49,711 nucleotides of DNA. Source: an uncultured Pelagibacteraceae bacterium (GTDB lineage Bacteria > Pseudomonadota > Alphaproteobacteria > Pelagibacterales > Pelagibacteraceae). The notes beneath the pieces were generated by a model. The model saw nothing but the letters and a program-made list of their open reading frames with translations. It made no database searches and was not told the origin of the DNA. The stretch is from the NCBI GenBank assembly GCA_902546375.1, contig CACCJO010000004.1, positions 1-49,711 of the forward strand, given 5' to 3'. Below are positions 15,386 to 24,188 of this stretch, piece after piece. The position numbers and the translations under genes are program-made. Every line of letters begins with the position of its first letter. Positions within the stretch are counted from its first letter, which is position 1.

Positions 15386-16660
15386 TTAGAATTGTTCAGA
15401 CTCTGTTGAACCTGCCATTGCCGTGGTAGAACTTTTTCCACTACTTATTGTATTGGAAACAGCGTCAAAATAAGATGTACCAACTTCACGTTGATGTTTA
15501 ACACTAGTATATCCATCTTTTTCACGAGCAAATTCTTGTTGTTGAATTCTTGAGTATGCTGTCATACCTTCTTTTTTATATTTTTCAGCTAACTCAAAAA
15601 TTGCAATATTTTGTGTATGAAATCCTGCTAAAGTAATGAATTGAAATTTATAACCCATTTGACTAATTTTTTGTTGAAACGAAGCTATTTCCTCATCTGA
15701 TAAATGTTTTTTCCAATTAAATGATGGAGAACAATTGTATGCTAAAAGTTTTCCTGGAAATTTTTCATGAATTGCATCTGCGAATTTTTTTGCTTCCTCA
15801 AGATTCGGTGTAGCAGTTTCACACCAAATTAAATCTGAGTAGGGTGCATAAGCAAGACCTCTTGATATTGCTTGTTCAATGCCAGCTTTTACATAATAAA
15901 AACCTTCTGGAGACCTCTCACCTGTCAGGAAAGGTTTATCATTTTCATCGTAATCATTTGTAATTAATTTTGCAGCGTTTGCATCTGTTCTTGCTAAAAT
16001 AATTAAAGGTACATCCGCGATATCAGCTGCCAATCTAGCGGCTTTTAAATTTTTTATCATGGTACCAGTTGGAACCAAAACTTTTCCTCCCATATGACCA
16101 CATTTTTTTTCACTTGCTAATTGATCTTCAAAATGAACACCAGCAGCACCTGCTTTAATAAATTTTTTTGCAAGTTCAAAAACATTTAAAGGTCCGCCAA
16201 AACCAGCCTCTCCATCAGCAATGATTGGTAGCATGTAATCAATTCTCTTCTCTTTTTTCATATCACCATCTTTTAATTCCATATGTTGAATCTGATCAGC
16301 TCTAATCAATGCGTTATTCATAGATTCTACTAATTTGGGAGCACTATCATAAGGATACAAAGATTGGTCAGGATACATTTCTCCAGCACTATTAGCATCA
16401 GCTGCTACTTGCCAACCACTTAAATAAATTGCCTTCAAACCAGCTTTTGCATGTTGAACTGCATGATTACCTGACAAGGATCCTAAAGTATTAACATAAT
16501 TTTCTGTATTTAATAATTTCCAAAGCTTTGTTGATTGTTGTTTACAAATTGAATATTCAATTTTAATTGAGCCTCTAAGTCTTTCAACCTCTTCGGGAGT
16601 ATAATCTCTTTTAATCCCTGCAAATCTTTTTAAATCATAAGAAATCTTTTCTGCACTCAT
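15386..16660 (-). CDS. aceA: Isocitrate lyase AceA
   Basis: This 424-residue enzyme splits isocitrate to glyoxylate and succinate in the glyoxylate shunt. The catalytic signature KKCGHMGGK (Cys187) and the metal-site segment [10 protein letters not shown] near 147 are intact, as is the C-terminal [12 protein letters not shown] region. A 53-residue ORF lies just upstream on the same strand, and a RamB-like regulator faces it beyond that. In SAR11 the glyoxylate bypass is tied to glycine and organic-acid use. The malate synthase gene is not in this window. Confidence 0.96.
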   Translation of the reverse strand: MSAEKISYDLKRFAGIKRDYTPEEVERLRGSIKIEYSICKQQSTKLWKLLNTENYVNTLGSLSGNHAVQHAKAGLKAIYLSGWQVAADANSAGEMYPDQSLYPYDSAPKLVESMNNALIRADQIQHMELKDGDMKKEKRIDYMLPIIADGEAGFGGPLNVFELAKKFIKAGAAGVHFEDQLASEKKCGHMGGKVLVPTGTMIKNLKAARLAADIADVPLIILARTDANAAKLITNDYDENDKPFLTGERSPEGFYYVKAGIEQAISRGLAYAPYSDLIWCETATPNLEEAKKFADAIHEKFPGKLLAYNCSPSFNWKKHLSDEEIASFQQKISQMGYKFQFITLAGFHTQNIAIFELAEKYKKEGMTAYSRIQQQEFAREKDGYTSVKHQREVGTSYFDAVSNTISSGKSSTTAMAGSTESEQF

Positions 16661-16714
16661 TATTGGCCCCTGTAATGTTCAAGTAATTGAAAATGAATGT
16701 TAAGAGTTTGAAAA

Positions 16715-16876
16715 TTAGTTTGAGTCGTTAAGTGTCTCAACTAGATCTTTCATTCCACTTGAACCCCAATCACAATGATCATCCCTCATGTAGATACCCC
16801 TGCTATTATGTCTAGCAAGGTCTTCATGTCTTATGATTTGAGCCTCATTTTCGTTGTTTTTTAATTTTTCGTCCAT
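16715..16876 (-). CDS. Small acidic protein upstream of aceA (53 aa)
   Basis: The ATG is at 16876 and the stop is 54 bases upstream of the aceA start on the same strand. The product is short and soluble: MDEKLKNNENEAQIIRHEDL, then ARHNSRGIYMRDDHCDWGSS, then GMKDLVETLNDSN. The HCDWGSSG patch looks specific rather than low-complexity, and codon use is normal for the region. It lies inside the probable aceA transcript. No family is recognised. A role as a small partner or regulator of the glyoxylate shunt would be speculation. Confidence 0.65.
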   Translation of the reverse strand: MDEKLKNNENEAQIIRHEDLARHNSRGIYMRDDHCDWGSSGMKDLVETLNDSN

Positions 16877-16889
16877 GTAAATTTTATAA

Positions 16890-16976
16890 TTTACAAAATT
16901 TACAAAATCTATTAAAAAGTATAAAACTGTTGTAAATTAAATAAAAATCTTGTAAAAATAAATTTACAAAATTTAC
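16890..16976. promoter_or_regulatory. Array of TTTACAA operator-like motifs between aceA and the RamB-like regulator
   Basis: The heptamer TTTACAA or its complement TTGTAAA occurs five times in 87 bases, at 16890, 16899, 16930 (inverted), 16950 (inverted) and 16963. The 14-base word TTTACAAAATTTAC is repeated exactly at 16890-16903 and 16963-16976. Corynebacterial RamB, a relative of the adjacent regulator, binds TTTGCAAA-like sites at aceA. The array is therefore a good candidate operator for both divergent units. Confidence 0.65.
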
Positions 16977-16987
16977 TAATAGAAAAT

Positions 16988-18421
16988 ATGAGTCAATTAA
17001 ATCTAAAAATAGGACCAAAAATCAAGGCTTTTAGGAGACAGTTAGGGCTTCAAGCTAATAAATTGGCTGAGGATTTAAATATATCTCCTAGTTATCTAAA
17101 TCTTATTGAGGGTGGAAAAAGAAAAATAGATGGAGATTTACTTTTAAAAATTTGTGAAAAATTGAACATTGAACTTTCTCAATTAACCTCAAAATCAGAT
17201 ATCAATTTAGAAAATACTTTATCAGAAATACTCGATGATAAATTGTTTGAAGATTTAGATATTCTAGGTCCAGAAGTAAAAGATTTAGTTGGGACTAATC
17301 CAAAAATTGGTAGGGCCATCGTTAGACTAGGAGATATTTTAAAAAAAAAGGATCATGAAATGATTAATAAAATTGAGACAATATCTGGTAAAATTGTTGA
17401 TAATAGAAAGAATTCTTTTCCTGGTGAAGTTATTTCAGACTTTTTACAAGACAATAAAAACTATTTTCCAAAATTAGAGGATTTCGCAAATGATGTTTTT
17501 GAGAAAGTTCAAAAAAATAATAGGACTAGATATATAGCTCTTTGTGATTATTTAAAATCAGAGTATGACATAACAGTAAAAGATGTTATTCCTGAAGAAA
17601 ATAAACCTTTCTCAAAGCTCTATAAAAAAAATAAAAAAGAACTACTATTAAGCGATTACAGCTCTTTAGAAACAAAAAAACTACATGCAGCTGCTCAAAT
17701 AGCCCAAGAAGGTGCTGATAAAGAAATTGAAGAATATTTGTCAAAGTTTACTTTTCCATCTGATGAATCTAAAAAATTGACAAAAATTGCTTTATTAAAT
17801 TACTGCGGTGCTGCAATCTTAATGCCTTATAAACTTTTTCATACAGAATGTAAAAAACTTAAGTATGATTTAGAGTTACTACAAAATACTTTTGCTACGT
17901 CTTTTGAACAGGTAGCTCATAGGGTAACGTGTTTACAAGATCCAAAATTACCAGGGATACCTTTTCATTTTTTAAGAGTGGATATGGCTGGGAATATATC
18001 AAAAAGATTTTCCTTATCAGGAATAGAAATTCCAAGATATGGGGGTGCTTGTCCACGTTGGAACGTCTATTCAGCTTTGACAAGACCCGGTATTATTCAA
18101 GCTGCTGTTAGCAAAATGTCTAATGGTGAAAAGTATGTATGTATAGCTAGAACAGTTGAAAAAGGGATTGGAAGATTTGGACAATCAAAAAGTATTTTGT
18201 CTATTGGGTTGGGATGTGAAGCAAAATATGCAAAAGAATTTATTTATTCAGAAAATTTAAATATTAATGATAAATCTACAGAAATACCAATAGGTGTGTC
18301 ATGTAGAACGTGTGATAGATTAGACTGTTCACAAAGAGCTTTCCCTCCATTACACAAGAAATTTGATGTTGATATTAACTCTAGAGGTGTTTCAGTATAT
18401 GTTGGAGACAAAAACACATAG
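16988..18421 (+). CDS. RamB/ScfR-type XRE-family regulator of acyl/acetate metabolism
   Basis: This 477-residue protein has an XRE helix-turn-helix at about 9-62 (IKAFRRQLGLQANKLAEDLN, then ISPSYLNLIEGGKRK). A central IrrE/ImmA-like region follows at about 180-330. The C-terminal domain typical of short-chain fatty-acyl regulators has ACPRWNVYSALTRPG and a Cys cluster (SCRTCDRLDCSQRAFPP). RamB of Corynebacterium controls isocitrate lyase and malate synthase, and MccR/ScfR relatives respond to acyl-CoA. Divergent placement next to aceA, with repeated motifs between them, supports control of aceA and of itself. The effector is not known. Confidence 0.87.
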   Translation: MSQLNLKIGPKIKAFRRQLGLQANKLAEDLNISPSYLNLIEGGKRKIDGDLLLKICEKLNIELSQLTSKSDINLENTLSEILDDKLFEDLDILGPEVKDLVGTNPKIGRAIVRLGDILKKKDHEMINKIETISGKIVDNRKNSFPGEVISDFLQDNKNYFPKLEDFANDVFEKVQKNNRTRYIALCDYLKSEYDITVKDVIPEENKPFSKLYKKNKKELLLSDYSSLETKKLHAAAQIAQEGADKEIEEYLSKFTFPSDESKKLTKIALLNYCGAAILMPYKLFHTECKKLKYDLELLQNTFATSFEQVAHRVTCLQDPKLPGIPFHFLRVDMAGNISKRFSLSGIEIPRYGGACPRWNVYSALTRPGIIQAAVSKMSNGEKYVCIARTVEKGIGRFGQSKSILSIGLGCEAKYAKEFIYSENLNINDKSTEIPIGVSCRTCDRLDCSQRAFPPLHKKFDVDINSRGVSVYVGDKNT

Positions 18422-18424
18422 TCG

Positions 18425-18589
18425 ATGATTAAATTTATCATACCTGCTATCGCTATATTTTTGTTAGTTCTATTCTGGGATAAGATAAATGATACGATTT
18501 ATAAAAAATTTAATATTAAGATAAATTACATTGTTGCTACAATTACAGTAATAATTTTAGGGGTAATTTTTACTTTATTGTATTTTTAA
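18425..18589 (+). CDS. Small two-helix membrane protein (54 aa)
   Basis: This ORF starts three bases after the regulator stop and reads MIKFIIPAIAIFLLVLFWDK, then a short basic loop (INDTIYKKFNIKINY), then a second helix to a hydrophobic C-terminus. Codon use is typical of the genome, and tight spacing implies co-transcription with the regulator. No family is recognised. Confidence 0.6.
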   Translation: MIKFIIPAIAIFLLVLFWDKINDTIYKKFNIKINYIVATITVIILGVIFTLLYF

Positions 18590-18613
18590 TTAGTTGCTAA
18601 TGAAAGATTAAAT

Positions 18614-19312
18614 ATGAAAGAAATATTTAAAAATGTAAAAGAAAAATTAGCATCCAAATATTTGGACAGCAATAATCTAAAAAGTGGCAACATAATCAAA
18701 AATGTAAAGGATCAATTAACTGCTAAATATCTTGAAAAAAAAACCTCTAAAAATACCAAAAAATTTAAACCTAGAATTAAAGCTAGAATTCGAAAAAATA
18801 AACAAATAATTAGTAAAAACATCGATGACTTTTTTGGCTGGGTTAAAGGTGCTGAATTAGTTGAACTTAAAGAATGTAATGTTTCTGAAGATCCAGTTAG
18901 ACCAGAATTAAGTGTGACTTTCAGAAGAAGTCACGGCAGAAAAATATACGGTGTAAAATACAAAAAAGAAATTCATGCTGTAATGTGCTTCGCTTTTACA
19001 AATAAAGTACCAATAAATATAGAGGAACTAGATAAATTTAGCCAAGATGCTCATCTACAAAGCACTCACAGAGGTCAAAATGTAGGTCAAATCGCAATTG
19101 CATACACAGTTTGGTCCAAAAAAAAAGGTGGTGGTAAATTAATTGTTAATGAAGTTTTTAAAAAAATTAAAGGTTCTAATCACTTAAATAGACTAGTAAC
19201 ACTGTCTCCTCTAACAAAAATGGCGACAAAATTTCATAGTAAGAATGGTGCAAAGCTTCTACAAGTGAATGAAAATTCTCAAAATTTTGAGTACGAAATC
19301 ATAAAAAAATAA
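18614..19312 (+). CDS. GNAT-like protein with repeated basic N-terminus
   Basis: This 232-residue cytoplasmic protein has two parts. Residues 1-70 are highly basic and contain a tandem duplication: NVKEKLASKYL at 6-16 and NVKDQLTAKYL at 28-38. Residues 75-232 look like an acetyltransferase fold: FRRSHGRKIYGVKYKKEIHA, HLQSTHRGQNVGQIAIAYTV, then LVTLSPLTKMATKFHSKNGA, where GNAT proteins often have a similar final helix. The recognition is tentative. The substrate is unknown, and the basic N-terminus could bind nucleic acid or ribosomes. It stands alone, with its own end close to a minus-strand terminator. Confidence 0.6.
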   Translation: MKEIFKNVKEKLASKYLDSNNLKSGNIIKNVKDQLTAKYLEKKTSKNTKKFKPRIKARIRKNKQIISKNIDDFFGWVKGAELVELKECNVSEDPVRPELSVTFRRSHGRKIYGVKYKKEIHAVMCFAFTNKVPINIEELDKFSQDAHLQSTHRGQNVGQIAIAYTVWSKKKGGGKLIVNEVFKKIKGSNHLNRLVTLSPLTKMATKFHSKNGAKLLQVNENSQNFEYEIIKK

Positions 19313-19339
19313 AAAGTTATTTAATTTACTGTTAAATAA
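19303..19339 (-). terminator. Intrinsic terminator of the ybbA-ybbP operon
   Basis: On the minus strand, TTATTTAA (19339-19332) pairs with TTAAATAA (19324-19317) across a 7-base loop and is followed by CTTTTTATTTTTTT, which lies inside the end of the plus-strand GNAT-like gene. The arrangement terminates transcription coming from the FtsX-type permease. The hairpin is A/T-only, as usual in this genome. Confidence 0.65.
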
Positions 19340-19377
19340 AAAAATTTATATTTTTAACTTTATTTTAGGTGATTTGA

Positions 19378-21882
19378 TTATTGGTTTCTTATAAGAGGGT
19401 AAACTTTAGGATTTAAATATTTTAAATTAGTTAATAAAATTAAAATTAAAGTAGTTAATCCAATAGTAATACAAAGGTATATTAAAACTTTAAAATCAAA
19501 TTGCCATGTTAACCTAAATATATTTTCAATAATAAATTTTGAGCCAAAAACTGAAAAAAATACTGCAAGTAATATTACTGATTTAAAAATGATTAAAAAT
19601 TCAATTAACGATGAAAAAACAATCTCTTTTTTTGAAAATCCTAAAATTTTAAAAATTAAATTTTGATATTCTTTCATTTTTCCTTGTACAATTATTGCAC
19701 TTGAAATCACTATTAAACCAATAACGATTGTTACTGCTGAAATTAATATAACAGCTATAAAAACTTTGTTTAAAATAGATGATACTTTATTCAAATAATC
19801 TGCAATTTTTATCATTGATAAACTTGGAAAAACTTTAAGCATTTCTATCTCACTAAATTTGTCTAAATTTTTAAACTTTGTAGTTGCCAAGTATTCATGT
19901 GGAATTTTCATTGCAAACTCGGGATTAAATAGCATTGCAAAATTTATGTTAAGATCTCTGTAATCAACCTTTCTAAAATTAATTACTTCACCGTCTACTT
20001 CTCTGCCATAAATGTTTAAAGTGAATATATCGCCCAAATTAATATTGAAATCTTTTGCTACTTTTGCATCTAATGATATTTGAAGTTTATTAGGTTTAGA
20101 TAAATCCCACCACTGACCTTTTACAATTAGATTGTCCTCAGGTACGTTTTTTGACCACGATGATCTCCTTTCACTTTCAATGACCCAGTAACTATCATTA
20201 TCACTATTAATATACGTATTTGGATTTATACCGTTAATTTTGATAATGCCTGAAGAAACCATTGGTACGATTTCAATATTTGCATCAGGATCCATTAACA
20301 AAATTTTTTTCTCAAATTTCTCTCTATCTCCATTTTGAATTCCAACAAAGAAATAATCTGGAGCAATATCAGGAATTGATTTTGCTATTTCTCTTTGAAA
20401 GTTTGTTCCAACTAGAGCTAAAGTTAATAGTAAAGTAACACCTAAACCTAAAGACATAATTGTAATAGGTGTAATACTTTTTGTTTGAGTTATATTTTTT
20501 ATAGATAATTTTAAAGAGATACCTAAGTTTACTTTCAATTTTTTAAGTGAAAAAATTATAAATTTTGAAAGTAAAAAAAACACAATTAAACAAATAAAAA
20601 ACGCTCCAAAATAACCCAAGCTATAGCTTGGATTTTCAGATTGAAAAGTGAATAATAAGATTAGGATTGATAGAAAAAAAATGCTTAAAATAGCTAATTT
20701 TTTTGAATAATAAAATTGTAAATTTTGAAATACATTTCTAAATAAATTTGAAGCTTTAACTTGGTCAATGGAGCTGATAGTTGGAATAGAAAAAATAATT
20801 AATACTAATAAACCTATCAAAAATATTTTGATAAAGTTAATATAAGAAATTGAAGGATAAATATTTAATCCAATACCATCAGATAAATATTTATTTGTAA
20901 TAGGAACAGTTAAGAAACTAGTGACATATGCACAAATGCTTATGATGAACAATAATATGACTAACTGAAGATAATAGAGTTTTTTAATATTTCCGGAATA
21001 AAAACCAACAGCCTTTCTTACTGCTATAGACATATTGTTTTGGTTAATGAAAGATAAAAAAGTATTAGAAATTCCAATTCCAGCAATTAACATTGCACTA
21101 ATTGATACGAGTGACAAAAATTGTGAAAAATTATTTATAATTCGTTTCAATCCACTGGCGGAGTTTTCAGGATATCTAAGCTTAACTTTTTGATCGTCTT
21201 TAAAAATTTTTTCAATTTTTTTTTCAAAAATATCCGAATTTTTATTTTGGTTAAATTTTACTTTGTACTCATAATTTAAAAAACTACCAATTCCATTTAA
21301 TTTCAAAATATTCAAAGTTTTTTCGCTTGCTAAAGCCCAATCACCAAAAGCCACAAACCCACTAACATCAGGAACAGACTTTATCTTACCAATGACTTTA
21401 AATTCTTGATCCTGAATTATTACAATTTCATTAATCTTAATTCCAAGAGTTTTTGACAAACTTTCATTTATCAAAATTGTTTTTGGTTCATTGTGCATCC
21501 GTTCAAAAGCTCCCGGAGGCTCATAATCAATCTCACCGTAAAGAGGATATTTTTTATCGACTGTTTTTATTCTAGTAAATAAAGATTTATTTTCTTCACG
21601 ATTGGTTGTTGAGAGCATTGTACTAAACTCAATCATCCGGGAGACAGTTGCGAATTCTTCGACCTTATCTATTAATTTTAAATTTCCTTTATTACGATTA
21701 TAATCAATTTCAAAATCCCCTCCTAGCAATGCTCTAGCATTATTATTTAATTCTTTTTTTAAACTGTCCTCGATAGTAAAAATTGCACTTAATACAAAAA
21801 GACTAATAAATAGTGTTACAATAATACTTGAAATTTTTTTATAATTCCTTCTCAAGTCTCTTAAAGCGTATTTAAATATCAT
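19378..21882 (-). CDS. ybbP: FtsX-family ABC transporter permease (YbbP-like)
   Basis: This is a large inner-membrane protein of 834 residues with a duplicated FtsX/MacB permease plan. An N-terminal helix follows ALRDLRRNYKK, then a large extracytoplasmic domain, three helices, a helix pair, a second extracytoplasmic domain and three C-terminal helices. I chose the start MIFKYALRDLRR at 21882, which matches family starts. A longer reading from 21963 would overlap the ATPase gene by 65 bases, and one from 21915 by 17. It pairs with YbbA. The E. coli YbbAP complex has been linked to extraction of lipids or hydrophobic molecules from the membrane. Confidence 0.88.
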   Translation of the reverse strand: MIFKYALRDLRRNYKKISSIIVTLFISLFVLSAIFTIEDSLKKELNNNARALLGGDFEIDYNRNKGNLKLIDKVEEFATVSRMIEFSTMLSTTNREENKSLFTRIKTVDKKYPLYGEIDYEPPGAFERMHNEPKTILINESLSKTLGIKINEIVIIQDQEFKVIGKIKSVPDVSGFVAFGDWALASEKTLNILKLNGIGSFLNYEYKVKFNQNKNSDIFEKKIEKIFKDDQKVKLRYPENSASGLKRIINNFSQFLSLVSISAMLIAGIGISNTFLSFINQNNMSIAVRKAVGFYSGNIKKLYYLQLVILLFIISICAYVTSFLTVPITNKYLSDGIGLNIYPSISYINFIKIFLIGLLVLIIFSIPTISSIDQVKASNLFRNVFQNLQFYYSKKLAILSIFFLSILILLFTFQSENPSYSLGYFGAFFICLIVFFLLSKFIIFSLKKLKVNLGISLKLSIKNITQTKSITPITIMSLGLGVTLLLTLALVGTNFQREIAKSIPDIAPDYFFVGIQNGDREKFEKKILLMDPDANIEIVPMVSSGIIKINGINPNTYINSDNDSYWVIESERRSSWSKNVPEDNLIVKGQWWDLSKPNKLQISLDAKVAKDFNINLGDIFTLNIYGREVDGEVINFRKVDYRDLNINFAMLFNPEFAMKIPHEYLATTKFKNLDKFSEIEMLKVFPSLSMIKIADYLNKVSSILNKVFIAVILISAVTIVIGLIVISSAIIVQGKMKEYQNLIFKILGFSKKEIVFSSLIEFLIIFKSVILLAVFFSVFGSKFIIENIFRLTWQFDFKVLIYLCITIGLTTLILILLTNLKYLNPKVYPLIRNQ

Positions 21883-21898
21883 ATTAAATTCAGATAAA

Positions 21899-22564
21899 TT
21901 AATTAATTTTTCCATCTTTAATTTTAATTTTTCTGTCTGTTTTATTTGCAAGTTTTGTGTCATGAGTAACTATTATTAATGACGAACCCTCTTCTCTGAC
22001 ATAATTAAATAATATCTTAGAGATCATTAAAGAATTTTCTGAATCTAAATTTCCCGTTGGCTCATCAGCTAAAATTAATTCAGGTTTCATTGCAATTGCC
22101 CTTGCAATGGCTACGCGCTGTTGTTCACCTCCCGATAATTGACTTGGTAAATTATTTAGTCGATGTTTTAGACCAAATCTGTCCAATAATTCTTTTGCAT
22201 TTCTTTCAGGATTTTTAAATTTATTAAGTTCAAGAGTTAAAGCAACATTTTCAACGGCTGTATAATTAGGAATTAAATAAAAAGACTGAAAAATTATACC
22301 AATACTTTTCTTTCTAATCTTTGATACTTGGTCATCATTCAATTTAGTTATCTCCTGATCTTGAAAAAATATTTTACCTGATGTTGCACGCTCTAAACCT
22401 CCAACCAGCATAATTAGGCTTGTTTTTCCTGAGCCACTTTCACCTACTATTGAAACAGTTTCATTTTTTTTGGTAATTAAGTTAATATCATTTAATACAC
22501 TTATATTATCCTTGCCAGTTTTATATTTAAGATTTACTTTTTTTAAATTAAGAAGAATACTCAT
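21899..22564 (-). CDS. ybbA: ABC transporter ATP-binding protein (YbbA-like)
   Basis: This 221-residue ATPase of the LolD/MacB/YbbA group has Walker [10 protein letters not shown], signature [15 protein letters not shown] and Walker [14 protein letters not shown] chose the start at 22564 ([15 protein letters not shown]). The longer in-frame start at 22612 would run 50 bases into the divergent tesA gene. This ATG overlaps the tesA ATG within the tetramer CATG. It lies 16 bases upstream of the permease. Side-by-side tesA and ybbA-ybbP, facing apart, is also the E. coli order. Confidence 0.9.
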   Translation of the reverse strand: MSILLNLKKVNLKYKTGKDNISVLNDINLITKKNETVSIVGESGSGKTSLIMLVGGLERATSGKIFFQDQEITKLNDDQVSKIRKKSIGIIFQSFYLIPNYTAVENVALTLELNKFKNPERNAKELLDRFGLKHRLNNLPSQLSGGEQQRVAIARAIAMKPELILADEPTGNLDSENSLMISKILFNYVREEGSSLIIVTHDTKLANKTDRKIKIKDGKIN

Positions 22565-23171
22565 GTATAAAAGTTTTATTATTAAAATAATTGTTCTCTG
22601 TCTACTGACCATAAACTCGTATGCAATTGAAAAAATTGTATTGTTTGGGGACAGTATAATGGCAGGTTATGGCTTACCAAATGAGTACCATTTATCATTC
22701 GTTTTGCAAGAAAGCTTAAAATCTAAAGGTCACAATATAGAGGTAATTAATGGAAGTGTGTCAGGCAGTACTTCATCTGGAGGACTAAATAGAGCAGAAT
22801 GGACTTTATCAGAGCCTGGAATAGATTTAATGATTTTAGGCTTAGGTGCTAATGACATGTTAAGAGGTATTGAACCCAATGAAACTAAAAATAATTTAGA
22901 AAAAATAATTCAAATTTCACAAAAAAAAAACATTGATATCATTTTAGCTGGAATGATTGCCCCTAACTCACACGGATCTAAATATAAAAAAAAATTTGAT
23001 AAGATTTTTTCAGATTTATCAAAACAATATAAATTAGAACTTATTCCTTTTTTGCTTGATGGTGTGGCTGCGAAGTCAGAATTTAATTTAAGCGACGGTA
23101 TACACCCAAATCACAAAGGAATAATAATTATTAGTAAAAAATTGGAAAAGTTAATTTTAAAAAAATTATAA
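22563..23171 (+). CDS. tesA: Periplasmic SGNH esterase/lysophospholipase TesA
   Basis: This 202-residue protein has a signal peptide ([20 protein letters not shown], cleaved after Ala). SGNH blocks follow: GDSIMAGYGL (nucleophile Ser), then NGSVSGSTSSGGLNR with the Gly, LGLGANDMLRG with the Asn, and DGIHPNHKG with the Asp-His pair. It acts on acyl esters or lysophospholipids in the periplasm. I chose ATG 22563 because the signal peptide begins there. An upstream in-frame ATG at 22470 lies inside ybbA. Head-to-head with ybbA-ybbP as in E. coli, it may feed or clean up lipids handled by that transporter. Confidence 0.92.
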   Translation: MYKSFIIKIIVLCLLTINSYAIEKIVLFGDSIMAGYGLPNEYHLSFVLQESLKSKGHNIEVINGSVSGSTSSGGLNRAEWTLSEPGIDLMILGLGANDMLRGIEPNETKNNLEKIIQISQKKNIDIILAGMIAPNSHGSKYKKKFDKIFSDLSKQYKLELIPFLLDGVAAKSEFNLSDGIHPNHKGIIIISKKLEKLILKKL

Positions 23172-23180
23172 AATTTGTAA

Positions 23181-24182
23181 ATGATAGAAAAAAAACCATA
23201 TCACCATCTTTCTGATGGATCATTTAGAAATCCAGACGGCTCACCCAAAAGAGATCCTAATTTGAAATGGTCTTTTAAAATCTTTAATAAAGAAAAAAAG
23301 AAACTAGATATGACAATTAATGAAGATCATGTTCTTGCAAAAGATCAAGTTTTAAGTGATTTAAAAAGATATAAAAATGGTGATTATATTGCTTGGATTG
23401 GTCATGCTACTTTTATAATAAAATTAGGAGATACTACTATTATTACAGATCCAGTTTTTTCTAAAAATGCAGGTCCATTAATATTTGGTCCAAAAAGATT
23501 TACTGATCCTGCTTTGAAATTAAGCGAAATACCAAAAATAGACTTATTTCTACTTACACACAATCATTACGATCATCAAGATATGATGACCATCAGGAGA
23601 TTTCCATATAAAGATACAAAAGTTTTAACACCACTTAAACTTGGTAAATACTTTAGGACGAATGGATATCGAGATATTAATGAAATGGACTGGTATGATG
23701 AAATAAAAATCAATAAAAATTTAAAAATTACTTTTCTTCCAGCTGTTCATTGGTCAAAAAGAAGTTTAACAGATACCAACAAAACTTTGTGGGGAAGTTT
23801 TTTAATTGAATATAATGGAAAAAAAATATTATTTGCCTGCGATACAGGATATGGAAATATTTATAAAGATTTAGGAAATAAATATGGACCAATTGATTTA
23901 ACCATAATCAACATTGGCGCATATAATTTTTATCCAATTATGCCCTACAAAGATAAATCTATTTATCATACCAATCCAGAAGAGGCTCTCAAAATTGGAA
24001 GAGATTTGAAAAGTAAAAAGGTACTAGGTATGCACTGGGGAACTTTTGTATTATCCTTGGAGCCAATTATGGAACCACCAATAAGATTTAAAGATAATGC
24101 TGAGAATTATGGATTTAATAAAGAGGATGCACTTATTTTTAAGATTGGTCAAATTTCAAAAATATCAGATATTATTAACTAA
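23181..24182 (+). CDS. Metallo-beta-lactamase-fold hydrolase, NAPE-PLD/UlaG-like
   Basis: This is a 333-residue MBL-fold protein. The metal motif is LLTHNHYDHQDM, preceded by AWIGHATFIIKLGDTTIITD and followed by FLPAVHWSKRSL, FACDTGYG and GMHWGTF near residue 285. GHATFIIK and the WGTF.LS end resemble the N-acyl-phosphatidylethanolamine phospholipase D-like branch, but substrates in bacteria are mostly unknown. It follows tesA by nine bases and precedes an iron alcohol dehydrogenase by six, so the three are probably one transcript with a possible lipid theme. Confidence 0.82.
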   Translation: MIEKKPYHHLSDGSFRNPDGSPKRDPNLKWSFKIFNKEKKKLDMTINEDHVLAKDQVLSDLKRYKNGDYIAWIGHATFIIKLGDTTIITDPVFSKNAGPLIFGPKRFTDPALKLSEIPKIDLFLLTHNHYDHQDMMTIRRFPYKDTKVLTPLKLGKYFRTNGYRDINEMDWYDEIKINKNLKITFLPAVHWSKRSLTDTNKTLWGSFLIEYNGKKILFACDTGYGNIYKDLGNKYGPIDLTIINIGAYNFYPIMPYKDKSIYHTNPEEALKIGRDLKSKKVLGMHWGTFVLSLEPIMEPPIRFKDNAENYGFNKEDALIFKIGQISKISDIIN

Positions 24183-24188
24183 AAATTT

